DNA of 64,000 nucleotides. Origin: Luteimonas aestuarii. GTDB taxonomy: Bacteria > Pseudomonadota > Gammaproteobacteria > Xanthomonadales > Xanthomonadaceae. The stretch lies in NCBI RefSeq assembly GCF_004357985.1, contig NZ_SMTF01000001.1:186001-250000 (forward strand). The letters run 5' to 3'. Both the position numbers and the translations under genes were made by a program. Shown in pieces: positions 10,060-18,080 of this stretch; the first letter of the stretch is position 1; each line of letters opens with the position of its first letter. The notes beneath the pieces were generated by a model. It did not search any database, was not told the origin of the DNA, and saw only the letters and a list, made by a program, of their open reading frames with translations.

Positions 10060-10914
10060 TCATCCCGCGGCTGTGAATTCCAGGTTGTCGATCAGGCGCG
10101 TGCGGCCCAACCGTGCGGCCACCAGCGCCACGAACGGACCTCGCGACGCAGGGTCCGGTGCGCCCAGACCGGCATCGCGGACCTCTGCGTAATCGACGGC
10201 GAAGCCGGCGCGTTCGAGGCGTTGCGCGGCGTCGGCCTGGACCGCGGCAAGGGACATGCCATCGAGGTATGCCGTGCGCATGGCCTGCAGGGTGCGGTGG
10301 ATCTCCGGCGCGATAATGCGCTCGGCCCGCGACAGATACTGGTTGCGCGAGCTCATCGCAAGGCCGTCATCCTCGCGCCGAGTCTCGCCGGCGAGCAGTT
10401 CGACCGGGAACGCGAGGTCGCGCACGAAGTAGCGGATGACCGCAAGCTGCTGGTAGTCCTTGCGCCCGAACGCGGCCACGTCGGGTTGCACCTGGTTGAA
10501 CAGGCGCGACACCACGGTCACCACGCCATCGAAATGCCCGGGGCGATGCGCACCGTCGAGCACGTCGGTGATCCCCGGCACGCGCATGCGCACCGCGGCC
10601 TCCGCGCCATAGGGGTACATCGTCTGCACCGACGGCAGCCACAGCAGGTCGCAACCCGCCGTGTCGAGGCCCCGTGCATCCGCGTCCGGCGTGCGCGGAT
10701 AACGCGCGAAATCCTCGTTGGGGCCGAACTGCGTGGGATTGACGAAGACGCTGGCGACCACGCGATCGGCATGCGCACGCGCCAGCTGCACCAACGAATG
10801 GTGGCCGGCGTGCAGGTTGCCCATCGTGGGCACGAAGCCAATGCGCAAGCCTTCGCGCTTCCATCCGGCGATTCGGGTGCGCAGGGCCTGCAGGTCGGTG
10901 ACGGTTTCGAGCAT
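10060..10914 (-). CDS. panC: Pantothenate synthetase
   Basis: 284 residues from the ATG at 10914 ([12 protein letters not shown]), the start that matches the family length; in-frame alternatives are ATG 10923 and GTG 10947, and none has a convincing ribosome site. The ATP-binding signature is [15 protein letters not shown], with [13 protein letters not shown] and [10 protein letters not shown] further on. The enzyme joins pantoate and beta-alanine with ATP. It follows panB across a 200-bp gap that holds a REP-like repeat, so the two may not be strictly co-transcribed. Confidence 0.93.
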   Translation of the reverse strand: MLETVTDLQALRTRIAGWKREGLRIGFVPTMGNLHAGHHSLVQLARAHADRVVASVFVNPTQFGPNEDFARYPRTPDADARGLDTAGCDLLWLPSVQTMYPYGAEAAVRMRVPGITDVLDGAHRPGHFDGVVTVVSRLFNQVQPDVAAFGRKDYQQLAVIRYFVRDLAFPVELLAGETRREDDGLAMSSRNQYLSRAERIIAPEIHRTLQAMRTAYLDGMSLAAVQADAAQRLERAGFAVDYAEVRDAGLGAPDPASRGPFVALVAARLGRTRLIDNLEFTAAG

Positions 10915-10963
10915 GGCGGTCATGGTGCCGTGGCGCGTTGCGGACACGGGCGAGCCTCAACGA

Positions 10964-11053
10964 CGTCATCCCGGCGAACGCCAGGACCCAGTGCCTTCGA
11001 GCGGCCTTGACCCGGAGACAAGTCGCCGGGTCCCGGCTCGCGCCGGGATGACG
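10964..11053. repeat. REP-like intergenic inverted repeat, copy 1
   Basis: A perfect 13-bp inverted repeat CGTCATCCCGGCG (10964-10976) / CGCCGGGATGACG (11041-11053) flanks a core containing the words ACCCAGTGCCTT and GGTCCCGGCTCGCGCCGGGA. Related cores occur near 14435 and 23165. The element lies between panB and panC and is followed by GGGGGTTTT, so it may also attenuate or stabilise the panB transcript. Confidence 0.75.
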
Positions 11054-11114
11054 GGGGTTTTGTGTTCATCCGCATCGATCGGCGACCGCGCACGCATCCA
11101 ATCTGGACGCGCGG

Positions 11115-11930
11115 TCATTCATACGCGTGGGCCGCATCGGGAAAACTCCCGTCCCGCACCGCATTGACGTAGGCCTGCACCGCGCCCGCCACCGAGCCGC
11201 CCTCGACCAGGAAATCCTTGACGAACTTCGGGCGGCGGTGGCCGGTGTCCAGCCCCAGCATGTCGTGCAGCACCAGCACCTGGCCATCGCAATGCGGGCC
11301 GGCACCGATGCCGATGGTCGGGATCGGCGATGCGCGGGTGATGTCAGCGGCCAGCGCCGAGGGCACGCACTCTAGCACCAGCAGGTCGGCACCTGCTTCC
11401 GCCACCGCCAGCGCATCGGCGCGCAGCTGTTCCGCCGCCGCGGCCTCGCGGCCCTGCACCTTGAAGCCGCCGAAGCGCAACACCGACTGCGGGGTGAGGC
11501 CGAGGTGCGCGGACACCGGGATCTCGCGCCCGGCGAGGAACCGGATCGCATCGAGCTTGTGCGGCCCGGCGCCTTCCAGCTTGACCATGCCCGCGCCGGC
11601 CTGCAGCAGGCGCGTGGCGGCATCGAGCGCGCGCTCGGGCGTGGCATCCGCCTGGAATGGCAGGTCCGCCAGCAGCAACGCGCGCGACAGACCACGCGCC
11701 ACGGCCCGCGTGTGGTACTCGATATGGTCCACAGTCACCGGCAGGGTCGAAGCCTCGCCCTGCACCACCATGCCCAGCGAATCTCCCACCAGCACGATGT
11801 CGACGCCACTGGCATCGAACACGCGGGCGAAGCCGGCATCGTAGGCGGTCAGCATCGCCAGCTTGCGGCCGGCGCGCCTGGCATCGCCAAGCGCCGGGAC
11901 GGTGACGGGTTTCGCAGGGGCCTGGCTCAT
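11115..11930 (-). CDS. panB: 3-methyl-2-oxobutanoate hydroxymethyltransferase
   Basis: 271 residues, the normal length. It makes ketopantoate from alpha-ketoisovalerate and methylene-tetrahydrofolate. Characteristic blocks are [32 protein letters not shown] and [20 protein letters not shown]. It starts 4 bp after the folK stop, so folate and pantothenate genes share an operon, which is sensible because PanB uses a folate cofactor. Confidence 0.95.
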   Translation of the reverse strand: MSQAPAKPVTVPALGDARRAGRKLAMLTAYDAGFARVFDASGVDIVLVGDSLGMVVQGEASTLPVTVDHIEYHTRAVARGLSRALLLADLPFQADATPERALDAATRLLQAGAGMVKLEGAGPHKLDAIRFLAGREIPVSAHLGLTPQSVLRFGGFKVQGREAAAAEQLRADALAVAEAGADLLVLECVPSALAADITRASPIPTIGIGAGPHCDGQVLVLHDMLGLDTGHRRPKFVKDFLVEGGSVAGAVQAYVNAVRDGSFPDAAHAYE

Positions 11931-11934
11931 GTCG

Positions 11935-12435
11935 CTAGCCTAGCGCCTCGATGGCGGTGGTTTCCAATGCGGCCAGCGCGGCGCGCGCATCGCCCACGCC
12001 TGGAATGCGGGCGCCGGGCAGGATCTCGAGCAACGGAAGCAGCGCGAAGGCGCGTTGCGACAGGCGGGGATGCGGGATCGTCAGCCCCGGCGCGTCCACC
12101 ACCGCATCGCCATACAGCAGGATGTCCAGGTCCAGCGTGCGCGGGCCCCAACGATCGCTGCCGTCGGCGGCGCGGGTGCGTCCATGGTCGCGCTCCAGCG
12201 CCAGCAGCCCATCCAGCAGTGCGCGCGGCGCCAGCGAGGTTTCCACCGCGGCAACGGCATTGATGAAGTCCGGTTGCGCGGTCACGCCCCAGGCGGGCGT
12301 GCGGTACAGCCGCGACACCTGCAGCAGGCGGGTGTGCGGCAGCCCATCGAGCGAGCGTGCGGCCGATGCCACCGCCGCGGCGGCATCGCCGAGATTGCCG
12401 CCCAGCCCGATGCAGGCGACGACCGGGGTGTGCAT
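11935..12435 (-). CDS. folK: 2-amino-4-hydroxy-6-hydroxymethyldihydropteridine pyrophosphokinase
   Basis: 166 residues. It pyrophosphorylates hydroxymethyl-dihydropterin in folate synthesis. Motifs are IGLGGNLGD at the N-terminus, [20 protein letters not shown] and the metal/ATP-binding [15 protein letters not shown] followed by [13 protein letters not shown]. It lies 6 bp after pcnB and 4 bp before panB, all on the minus strand. Confidence 0.95.
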   Translation of the reverse strand: MHTPVVACIGLGGNLGDAAAAVASAARSLDGLPHTRLLQVSRLYRTPAWGVTAQPDFINAVAAVETSLAPRALLDGLLALERDHGRTRAADGSDRWGPRTLDLDILLYGDAVVDAPGLTIPHPRLSQRAFALLPLLEILPGARIPGVGDARAALAALETTAIEALG

Positions 12436-12441
12436 CGAGGC

Positions 12442-13773
12442 CTAGTCCGTGCCGAGGGCGGCCGTGGCGCGACGGCGACGGCGGCGACGCTTGCGCGGCG
12501 CGGCGGCATCGCCTTCGCCCTCGCCCTCCGGGGGATGGGCTGCGATGGCGTGGTCGGGATCGTCCTGCGCCTCGCGCCAGAACGCGATGTCCTCGGCATG
12601 CGCATCGGAGGTGATGCCGCGCAGCAGCAGGAAGTCCCATGCCGCACGGAAGCGCGGATGCGCAAGCGTGCGCATCACCCGCTTGCGCTGGCGCAGCGAG
12701 AACCGCGCCTGCATCAGCCAGATCTCCTGCATCGGCAGCGAGAACCGGCGCGGCAGCGCGATGGTCGACAGCTGGTGCACGGTCACGCGGTCCGCGGCGC
12801 GGCGCTGCGCCTCCACCGGGCTGACGCCCTGCGCCTGCAGCTTCATCAGCTCGCGGCAGTAGGCCGGCCACAACAGCACGGCGAACAGGAAGGCCGGCGA
12901 CACCGGCTCGTCCGCTTCCACCCGCGCATCGGTATTGCCCAGGCCCGCGAGCAGCATCTTGCGCAAGGCGCCGCTGCGGTTGGATGCCAGCGCGGCGGCG
13001 GTCTCGGGGAACAACGCCGCGACCAGGCCGTGCTGCTCCAGGCCTTCGAAGCTGGCCACCGCATGCCCGGACAGGAACAGCTTCATGCACTCCTCGAACA
13101 GGCGCGCAGGCGCGGCCTCGGCCAGCAGCGACGCCAGCCGCGGGATCGGCTCGGCGCTGGCAGCCTCCACCTCGAAGCCCAGCTTCGCCGCCAGCCGCAC
13201 CGCGCGCAGCATGCGCACCGGGTCTTCTCGATAGCGCGTTTCGGGATCGCCGATCAGGCGCATGCGGCGGTTGGCAACATCCTCGAAGCCGCCGACGTAA
13301 TCCCGCACCGAGAAGTCCTCGATGGTGTAGTACAGCGCGTTGGCGGTGAAGTCGCGGCGGACGGCATCGTCCTCGATGGTGCCGTACACGTTGTCACGCA
13401 GCAGGCGACCGCCCTCGTGGGTCTCGCGATCGCCGCTGCCGTCGTCGACGTTGGCGCGGAAGGTGGCAACCTCGATGATCTCGCGGCCGAACACCACGTG
13501 CGCCAGCCGGAAGCGGCGGCCGATCAGGCGGCAATTGCGGAACAGGTGCTTGACCTGGTCCGGCGTGGCATCGGTGGCCACGTCGAAATCCTTGGGATGG
13601 CGCCCGGCCAGCAGGTCGCGGACCGCGCCGCCCACCAGGTAGCCTTGGTAGCCGCCTTCACGCAGGCGGTAGAGCACGCGCAGCGCATTGGCACTGATGT
13701 CCTTGCGCGAGATGGCGTGCTGGTCGCGGGGAATGACCCGCAGGACGGGTGTGATCGAGGTGTCGTTGGGCAT
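12442..13773 (-). CDS. pcnB: Poly(A) polymerase I
   Basis: 443 residues. The nucleotidyltransferase core has YLVGGAVRDLLAG followed by HPKDFDVATDATPDQVK, with the catalytic aspartates in DFDVAT. The start MPNDTSITPVLRVIPRDQHAIS and the downstream LRVLYRLREGGYQGYL fit PcnB rather than a CCA-adding enzyme. The C-terminus is a very basic RKRRRRRRR tail, as in other PcnB proteins, likely for RNA binding. The enzyme adds 3' poly(A) that promotes RNA decay. It heads the pcnB-folK-panB operon and diverges from a tRNA gene. Confidence 0.93.
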   Translation of the reverse strand: MPNDTSITPVLRVIPRDQHAISRKDISANALRVLYRLREGGYQGYLVGGAVRDLLAGRHPKDFDVATDATPDQVKHLFRNCRLIGRRFRLAHVVFGREIIEVATFRANVDDGSGDRETHEGGRLLRDNVYGTIEDDAVRRDFTANALYYTIEDFSVRDYVGGFEDVANRRMRLIGDPETRYREDPVRMLRAVRLAAKLGFEVEAASAEPIPRLASLLAEAAPARLFEECMKLFLSGHAVASFEGLEQHGLVAALFPETAAALASNRSGALRKMLLAGLGNTDARVEADEPVSPAFLFAVLLWPAYCRELMKLQAQGVSPVEAQRRAADRVTVHQLSTIALPRRFSLPMQEIWLMQARFSLRQRKRVMRTLAHPRFRAAWDFLLLRGITSDAHAEDIAFWREAQDDPDHAIAAHPPEGEGEGDAAAPRKRRRRRRRATAALGTD

Positions 13774-13823
13774 CTGCGCCAGGCGGGTTCCGGAGGGGCG
13801 GCCACGTTCGCCGCCCGTATCGC

Positions 13824-13836
13824 TGCTATACTAGCA
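13824..13836. promoter_or_regulatory. Symmetric extended -10 element shared by pcnB and tRNA-Glu
   Basis: TGCTATACTAGCA reads as an extended -10 (TGC-TATACT) on the plus strand toward the tRNA, and as TGC-TAGTAT on the minus strand toward pcnB. It lies 74 bases before the tRNA and 51 bases before the pcnB ATG. No strong -35 was seen on either side. Confidence 0.5.
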
Positions 13837-13905
13837 AGCTGCGCCGGGCCGATGTCCGGGGCACGGGTTGGACGTCCTGCCGACCCGGTTGCATGCAACA
13901 CCACC

Positions 13906-13980
13906 GCTCCCTTCGTCTAGCGGTCAGGACGCGGCCCTCTCAAGGCTGAAACACGGGTTCGATTCCCGTAGGGAGCGCCA
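13906..13980 (+). tRNA. tRNA-Glu (anticodon CTC), CCA encoded
   Basis: 75 bases including the encoded CCA. The acceptor stem GCTCCCT pairs with AGGGAGC. The D-arm contains TCTAGCGGTCAGGA. The anticodon loop is CTCTCAA with anticodon CTC, closed by a stem with one G-U pair. The T-arm is CGGGTTCGATTCCCG. The layout follows E. coli tRNA-Glu closely. The terminator at 14103-14133 lies about 120 bases downstream. Confidence 0.97.
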
Positions 13981-14102
13981 ATTCTTCCGCCGCACCCGAA
14001 GGCATGCGACCGACAGGCTGCATGGACGCCAAGGATGCGACGACCGCCATTCCTTCGCCCTTCCTCCGCTTGCGGGGGAAGGGAACGGGATGGGGGCAAC
14101 TG

Positions 14103-14133
14103 AAAGCCCGCGCCACTCGACGCGGGCTTTTTT
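14103..14133 (+). terminator. Rho-independent terminator after tRNA-Glu
   Basis: AAAGCCCGCG (14103-14112) pairs with CGCGGGCTTT (14121-14130) around an 8-base loop and runs into TTTTTT. This ends the tRNA transcript. The 122 bases between the tRNA and the stem contain nothing else recognisable. Confidence 0.85.
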
Positions 14134-14178
14134 GTGGCTCTTCGTCCCGATCGAGCAAAAAACACCACCTCGTGATGC

Positions 14179-14400
14179 CGCAGGTCCGATGCCACCGCAA
14201 GTCGCGGCCCGATATCCGCTTGGTTGCGGTGGCATCGGACCTGCGCGGAGAAGCCATCGTCAGTTCGGTAGAAGAGCGAAACAGCTTGTTCTTGGACTGG
14301 CTTTTTGCCTGACGCGCCGGAGAGGTTGGGGGCGCCTGTCGGGGCCATGCCGACCAAGCGGATATCGGGCCACGACTCGGCATGGCCCCGGCAGGCGCCC
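14179..14400 (-). repeat. Composite double-hairpin intergenic repeat, copy 1 (reverse orientation)
   Basis: Hairpin B: perfect 22-bp arms at 14179-14200 and 14224-14245 (core GGTCCGATGCCACCGCAA), loop 14201-14223. Hairpin A: 24-bp arms at 14330-14353 and 14377-14400 (one G-T mismatch), loop 14354-14376. Both loops are exactly 23 nt and, read on opposite strands, share CCAAGCGGATATCGGGCC; they differ at one position. The 84-bp spacer is related, in reverse orientation, to the spacers of the copies near 27.0 and 45.6 kb. It lies between the tRNA terminator and fdxA. Confidence 0.85.
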
Positions 14401-14431
14401 TCGGCGCCGCCGGACCCGGGAGAATATTTTT

Positions 14432-14472
14432 CTTGAAGGCACTGGGTCCCGGCTTGCGCCGGGAGGACGACG
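14432..14472. repeat. REP-like intergenic repeat, partial copy 2
   Basis: Contains TGAAGGCACTGGGTCCCGGC and TTGCGCCGGGAGGACGAC, matching the core of the element at 10964-11053 in inverted orientation. The distal arm is missing or degraded. No gene is seen from here to the fdxA promoter at 14607. Confidence 0.55.
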
Positions 14473-14606
14473 TGTCGATAGTCGAGCCAGAAGCACGCTG
14501 TCGGATTCGAACAGATGACCCCGTTTTTCCCGGCGACGACGCAGCAACCTTCCACGCCGTCCACGCACCAATGCGAACCCCTCGCATCCCGAACCGGCAC
14601 CTGCCT

Positions 14607-14612
14607 TAGAAT
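14607..14612 (+). promoter_or_regulatory. Candidate -10 of fdxA
   Basis: TAGAAT lies 26 bases before the fdxA ATG, leaving a short leader that contains GGAA about 8 bases before the start. No clear -35 is present. Confidence 0.35.
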
Positions 14613-14638
14613 CCCCGCACCACCCACGGAACCCCGCC

Positions 14639-14962
14639 ATGCCTTTCGTCGTCACCGAGAACTGCATCAAGTGCAAGTACACCGATTGCGTCGAGGTCTG
14701 CCCGGTCGATTGCTTCCACGAAGGCCCGAACTTCCTGGTGATCGACCCGGACGAATGCATCGACTGCACCCTGTGCGAGCCGGAGTGCCCGATCAACGCG
14801 ATCTACCCGGAAGACGACGTGCCCGCAGGCCAGGAAGCGTTCGTCGCCCTCAACGCCGAGTTGTCCCAAGCCTGGCCGGTGATCACCGCACGCAAGGACG
14901 GCCTGCCCGACGCCAAGGACTGGGAAGGCAAGACCGGCAAGCTGGAACTGCTGGAACGCTGA
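14639..14962 (+). CDS. fdxA: 7Fe ferredoxin (3Fe-4S / 4Fe-4S)
   Basis: 107 residues. It begins [20 protein letters not shown] and continues [20 protein letters not shown] then [15 protein letters not shown], the classic seven-iron ferredoxin pattern. The first cluster lacks the full CxxCxxCxxxCP spacing, as expected for a 3Fe-4S site. The C-terminal extension to LELLER is typical of proteobacterial FdxA. It is a cytoplasmic electron carrier with no obvious partner gene here. It is monocistronic, ended by the hairpin at 14991. Confidence 0.94.
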   Translation: MPFVVTENCIKCKYTDCVEVCPVDCFHEGPNFLVIDPDECIDCTLCEPECPINAIYPEDDVPAGQEAFVALNAELSQAWPVITARKDGLPDAKDWEGKTGKLELLER

Positions 14963-14990
14963 CCGTCGGGCATCGACCGGAGGCAACGAA

Positions 14991-15012
14991 AACGGGCGCC
15001 GAGGCGCCCGTT
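14991..15012. terminator. Bidirectional terminator between fdxA and bamC
   Basis: AACGGGCGCC pairs with GGCGCCCGTT around a two-base centre, with A residues on one side and TTTCG on the other. It lies between convergent fdxA and the BamC-like gene and can serve both. Confidence 0.7.
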
Positions 15013-15053
15013 TCGCTGATTGGGCCGGAAAGGTACACCGGCCGGGCAATTCC

Positions 15054-15563
15054 TCAGTTGGCGAGCGCGGCGCGCAGCGTCTCGATCAGCTGGATGGGCG
15101 GTTCACCGGCGGCGGGCAGGCCGCGCGGATCGACCGCGGCGACATACGCGCCGGTATCCGTCGGGGTGATGCGGACCAGGAACTTGGCATCGCCATAATC
15201 GACGTCGAAGGTGCCGAGGATCTGCGCGCGGTTGACGATCGTCAGTCCCTGCACGCCGGCCAGCACCTCACCGACGCGATTGAAAACTTCGTCGCGCGAT
15301 CCGGCGACGGCGAAACCGTTGGGCTGGGCCGAAGGCGCCGGCGCCATTTCCGAGCGCGTGGCCGATGCGGCCGGCGGCAGCGCCATGGCGCCACTGGTGC
15401 CGGGACGGTCGAGGTCCGGCGGCACTTCCAGCGGACGCGACTCCGGGCTCTGAGCGTACATCTCGTTGGTCTTGCTGAACCACCTGCAGCCGGTGGTGCC
15501 GAGCACGACGATGGCGATCATCGCGACGATCGCGATACGGGACGGGGACGGAACGTGGCGCAT
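15054..15563 (-). CDS. bamC: BamC/NlpB-like outer-membrane lipoprotein
   Basis: 169 residues. A signal peptide ends in GTTGC with lipid-modified Cys26, followed by a Pro-rich segment (RPLEVPPDL, as in the BamC N-terminal region that binds BamD) and one small alpha/beta domain. It is only about half the length of E. coli BamC, which has two such domains. Position immediately after dapA reproduces the dapA-nlpB arrangement of E. coli and supports the call. The likely role is as an accessory of outer-membrane protein assembly. Confidence 0.7.
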   Translation of the reverse strand: MRHVPSPSRIAIVAMIAIVVLGTTGCRWFSKTNEMYAQSPESRPLEVPPDLDRPGTSGAMALPPAASATRSEMAPAPSAQPNGFAVAGSRDEVFNRVGEVLAGVQGLTIVNRAQILGTFDVDYGDAKFLVRITPTDTGAYVAAVDPRGLPAAGEPPIQLIETLRAALAN

Positions 15564-15588
15564 GGGTCAGGACTCCTGCAGGTGTACG

Positions 15589-16494
15589 TCAGGCCGCGAC
15601 GGCATCGCGGCACGAAAGTTCGAGCGCCTCGACGTCGCGCGCGATGCGCGAAGCCGTGGGGCGGTGGATGTCGGAGAGCGCCTGCAGCGGCAGCCGCAGG
15701 CCGTGGCCGATGCCCTGCCTCTCCAGCAGAGCCTTGATCGGAATCGGATTCGGTTCGATGCCCGAGAAGTCGTAGAGGCCCTGCAATTGCGCGTCGAGTG
15801 CCTCGGCGAGATCGCGACGCCCGGCGCGGGCCAGGTCGCAGAGCCGGCGCATCGCGCGCGGCACGACGTTGGACACCACGGACACCACGCCATCGGCACC
15901 GGCCAGCATCGTGCGCGCTGCAGTGGGATCGTCGCCGGAAAGCAGTGAGAAAGTGTCGCTGCGCAACGCATGCAGCGCGTCGACGCGCTCCTGATCACCC
16001 CGCGCTTCCTTGATCCCAACGATGCCCTCGTGTCCGACAAGCGCTGCCACGGTGTCCGGCGACAGGTCGCAACCGGTACGCGCCGGCACGTTGTACAACA
16101 CCACCGGCAACCCGCCCTCGTCGGCCACGCGGCGGAAATGCGCCTGCAAGCCGGATTGGGTGGGACGCACGTAAGGCGGCGTGACCACCAGCGCGGCGTC
16201 GGCGCCGAGTGCGGCCGCACGGCGCGTCTGTTCGACCGTCTTCGCAGTGCCGGACAGGCCGGTGCCGGCCAGCACCGGGAGGCGTCCGGCCACGGTCTCC
16301 ACCGCCGTGCGCAGCAGCGCGTCGTATTCCGATTCATACAGCGCCGCGGCTTCGCCCGTGGAACCGGCCGCCACCACGCCCTGCGTGCCACCGTCGAGCT
16401 GCGCCTGCAACAGGCGCCGCCAGGCGTCGAGGTCGAGTTCGCCAGTCGCCGTGAACGGCGTCGCCAGCGCGGTGATGCTGCCGGAAAGTCGCAA
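15589..16494 (-). CDS. dapA: 4-hydroxy-tetrahydrodipicolinate synthase
   Basis: 301 residues, TIM-barrel. It condenses pyruvate with aspartate semialdehyde in lysine/diaminopimelate synthesis. Landmarks are [17 protein letters not shown], the [11 protein letters not shown] loop (the usual T-T-GE region), [11 protein letters not shown] with the catalytic Tyr, and GIKEARGD with the Schiff-base Lys. It is followed after 25 bp by the BamC-like gene, and is divergent from gcvR. Confidence 0.94.
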   Translation of the reverse strand: MRLSGSITALATPFTATGELDLDAWRRLLQAQLDGGTQGVVAAGSTGEAAALYESEYDALLRTAVETVAGRLPVLAGTGLSGTAKTVEQTRRAAALGADAALVVTPPYVRPTQSGLQAHFRRVADEGGLPVVLYNVPARTGCDLSPDTVAALVGHEGIVGIKEARGDQERVDALHALRSDTFSLLSGDDPTAARTMLAGADGVVSVVSNVVPRAMRRLCDLARAGRRDLAEALDAQLQGLYDFSGIEPNPIPIKALLERQGIGHGLRLPLQALSDIHRPTASRIARDVEALELSCRDAVAA

Positions 16495-16561
16495 AATGGG
16501 GCTCTGTGTGGAGTGCCGGGCGCGCGATGCGGCTTGCCGTCGCGGTTCGATGGCATGTTAC

Positions 16562-16591
16562 TTGCGGCCCGGAAGCGCGGGCAAGTATGCT
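16562..16591 (+). promoter_or_regulatory. Probable gcvR promoter
   Basis: TTGCGG (16562-16567) and TATGCT (16586-16591) are 18 bp apart. Transcription near 16598 would give a leader of about 70 bases. The site is within the 175-bp divergent gap between dapA and gcvR. Confidence 0.5.
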
Positions 16592-16669
16592 GGCCGCAGC
16601 CCGGCGAAGCGGCCATCCGCCGTTCAGACCGGGCCACCGGAAGACTTCATTCTCGCCGCGGACGCTGCC

Positions 16670-17233
16670 TTGACCGACCCAGACACCACCCGGCCTGCGC
16701 CGAACGAGAACCACCTGCTGATCAACGCCTACACGACGCACCCGGCCTCCCCGCTGTTGGCCGTGTCGCGGCGCATCGCCGACAGCGGCTGCAACCTGGT
16801 CGACACCCGCCTGTCCACGGTCGGCCGCGACGTGTCCGTCACCGCGCTGGCGACCGGCTCGTGGGACGCGGTGGCCAAACTCGAGGCGATGCTGACCCGG
16901 CTGGAGCGCGAGGAAGGCCTGAAGCTGATCTGGTACCGCACCGGGCCCAAGCCGATCCAGTCCAACCTGCTGCCCTACGTGGTGGAAGTGGTGGCCGCGG
17001 ACAAGCCGGGCATCCTGTTCCAGCTGGCCGACTTCTTCGACCGCCAGGGCATCACCATCGAAAGCCTGCACTGCTCGCGCTATCGCGCCATGCAGACCGG
17101 CGCGGACATGTTCTCGGCCCAGGTGACCATCGGCGTGCCCGCCAACATGCACATCGCCGCGCTGCGCGACGATTTCCTCGAGTTCTGCGACCACCTGAAC
17201 CTCGATGCGATCATGGACCCGATGAAGTTCTGA
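16670..17233 (+). CDS. gcvR: GcvR-like protein with tandem ACT domains
   Basis: 187 residues from a TTG at 16670, chosen because the protein then begins LTDPDTTRPAPNENHLLINA in keeping with the family; no strong ribosome site is visible, so the start is uncertain. The first ACT domain (about 17-90) contains SPLLAVSRRIADSGCNLVDT. The second (about 103-185) contains VVAADKPGILFQLADFFDRQ. E. coli GcvR modulates the glycine cleavage regulator GcvA. No gcvA is in the window, so here it may have another amino-acid-sensing role. One base separates it from bcp. Confidence 0.85.
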   Translation: MTDPDTTRPAPNENHLLINAYTTHPASPLLAVSRRIADSGCNLVDTRLSTVGRDVSVTALATGSWDAVAKLEAMLTRLEREEGLKLIWYRTGPKPIQSNLLPYVVEVVAADKPGILFQLADFFDRQGITIESLHCSRYRAMQTGADMFSAQVTIGVPANMHIAALRDDFLEFCDHLNLDAIMDPMKF

Positions 17234-17234
17234 C

Positions 17235-17717
17235 ATGACGCAACCCGGCAAGGCGCTTCCCAAATCCACCCTCAAGCTGCCGCTGGCGCTGTCCGGCGGC
17301 GATACCACCACCCTCGCCGACTACGCCGGCCAATGGCTGGTGCTGTACTTCTACCCCAAGGACAGCACCCCCGGCTGCACCACCGAAGGCCTTGACTTCA
17401 ACGCGTTGCTGCCGAAGTTCAAGCGCGCCAACGCGGCGGTGCTGGGCGTCTCGCGCGACTCGGTGAAGTCGCACGACAACTTCTGCGCCAAGCAGGGCTT
17501 CAGGTTCCCGCTGGTCAGTGATGCCGACGAGAAGTTGTGCACCGCCTTCGACGTGATCCACGAGAAGAACATGTACGGCCGCAAGGTGCTGGGCGTGGTG
17601 CGCAGCACCTTCCTGATCGACCCCGAAGGCCGCCTGGCCGCGGAATGGCGCGGCGTGAAGGTACCCGGCCATGCACAGGCCGTGTTCGATGCCCTGAAGG
17701 CCGCTAGGGCCTGTTAA
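17235..17717 (+). CDS. bcp: Thioredoxin-dependent peroxiredoxin Bcp/PrxQ
   Basis: 160 residues. It reduces hydroperoxides in the cytoplasm. The peroxidatic centre is YPKDSTPGCTTEG with Cys48, and the likely resolving residue is Cys84 in DNFCAKQGF. This is the 48/84 pairing known for xanthomonad PrxQ, not the E. coli Cys45/Cys50 arrangement. The last three codons (Arg-Ala-Cys) and the TAA stop lie inside the terminal repeat of the palindromic element that begins at 17704, so the native C-terminus has been replaced. Confidence 0.93.
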   Translation: MTQPGKALPKSTLKLPLALSGGDTTTLADYAGQWLVLYFYPKDSTPGCTTEGLDFNALLPKFKRANAAVLGVSRDSVKSHDNFCAKQGFRFPLVSDADEKLCTAFDVIHEKNMYGRKVLGVVRSTFLIDPEGRLAAEWRGVKVPGHAQAVFDALKAARAC

Positions 17718-17974
17718 CACTCATGACGTATGTCGCATGGTTTCCCCAAGGCCGTCAGGTGGTGCTGCGTGGCGCAGTGCCTGACTGGCCGTCAGGTCAA
17801 GCCACGTGGCGCCGCATGGCGGCCTTGGGGAAACCACCCGGCGGGCCGGCCCTTCGGACGCGCGCAGCGGCGTCATCGCTCCGTTGCGTATCGACATACG
17901 CGCCGTCGCTCTTCCTTGCTGCGCACGCCCGAAGGGCCGGTGCGGCATGCGTCATGAGTGTTGACAGGCCCTAG
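17704..17974. mobile_element. MITE-like palindromic element with 29-bp terminal inverted repeats
   Basis: The ends (17704-17732 and 17946-17974) are inverted repeats matching at 27 of 29 positions, starting CTAGGGCCTGT. CTAG at both tips may be a 4-bp target duplication of the YTAR type used by IS5-group elements. Nested inside are a perfect 16-bp inverted repeat (17739-17754 / 17820-17835) and a perfect 12-bp one (17846-17857 / 17929-17940, extending imperfectly to 23 bp). Short open frames occur on both strands but look non-coding. The following 106 bp (17975-18080) up to phoH hold nothing recognisable. Confidence 0.75.
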
Positions 17975-18080
17975 TCCAAGTGACCCGCCCCGCCCCGACC
18001 GGTCGTCGCCATCCTGCCCCGCAGGCCATGGCGGCGCGCCGCTGCCGGTCCACCACCCCGCCACGGAAGCCCACACGCCG

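Noticed and set aside
14179..14400. Composite repeats considered as a CRISPR array
   Set aside because: Each site has only two hairpins in inverted orientation, with no regular direct repeats and spacers and no cas genes.
17723..17974. Short open frames on both strands inside the palindromic element
   Set aside because: They span the inverted repeats, have biased composition and no transposase motif. The element looks non-autonomous.
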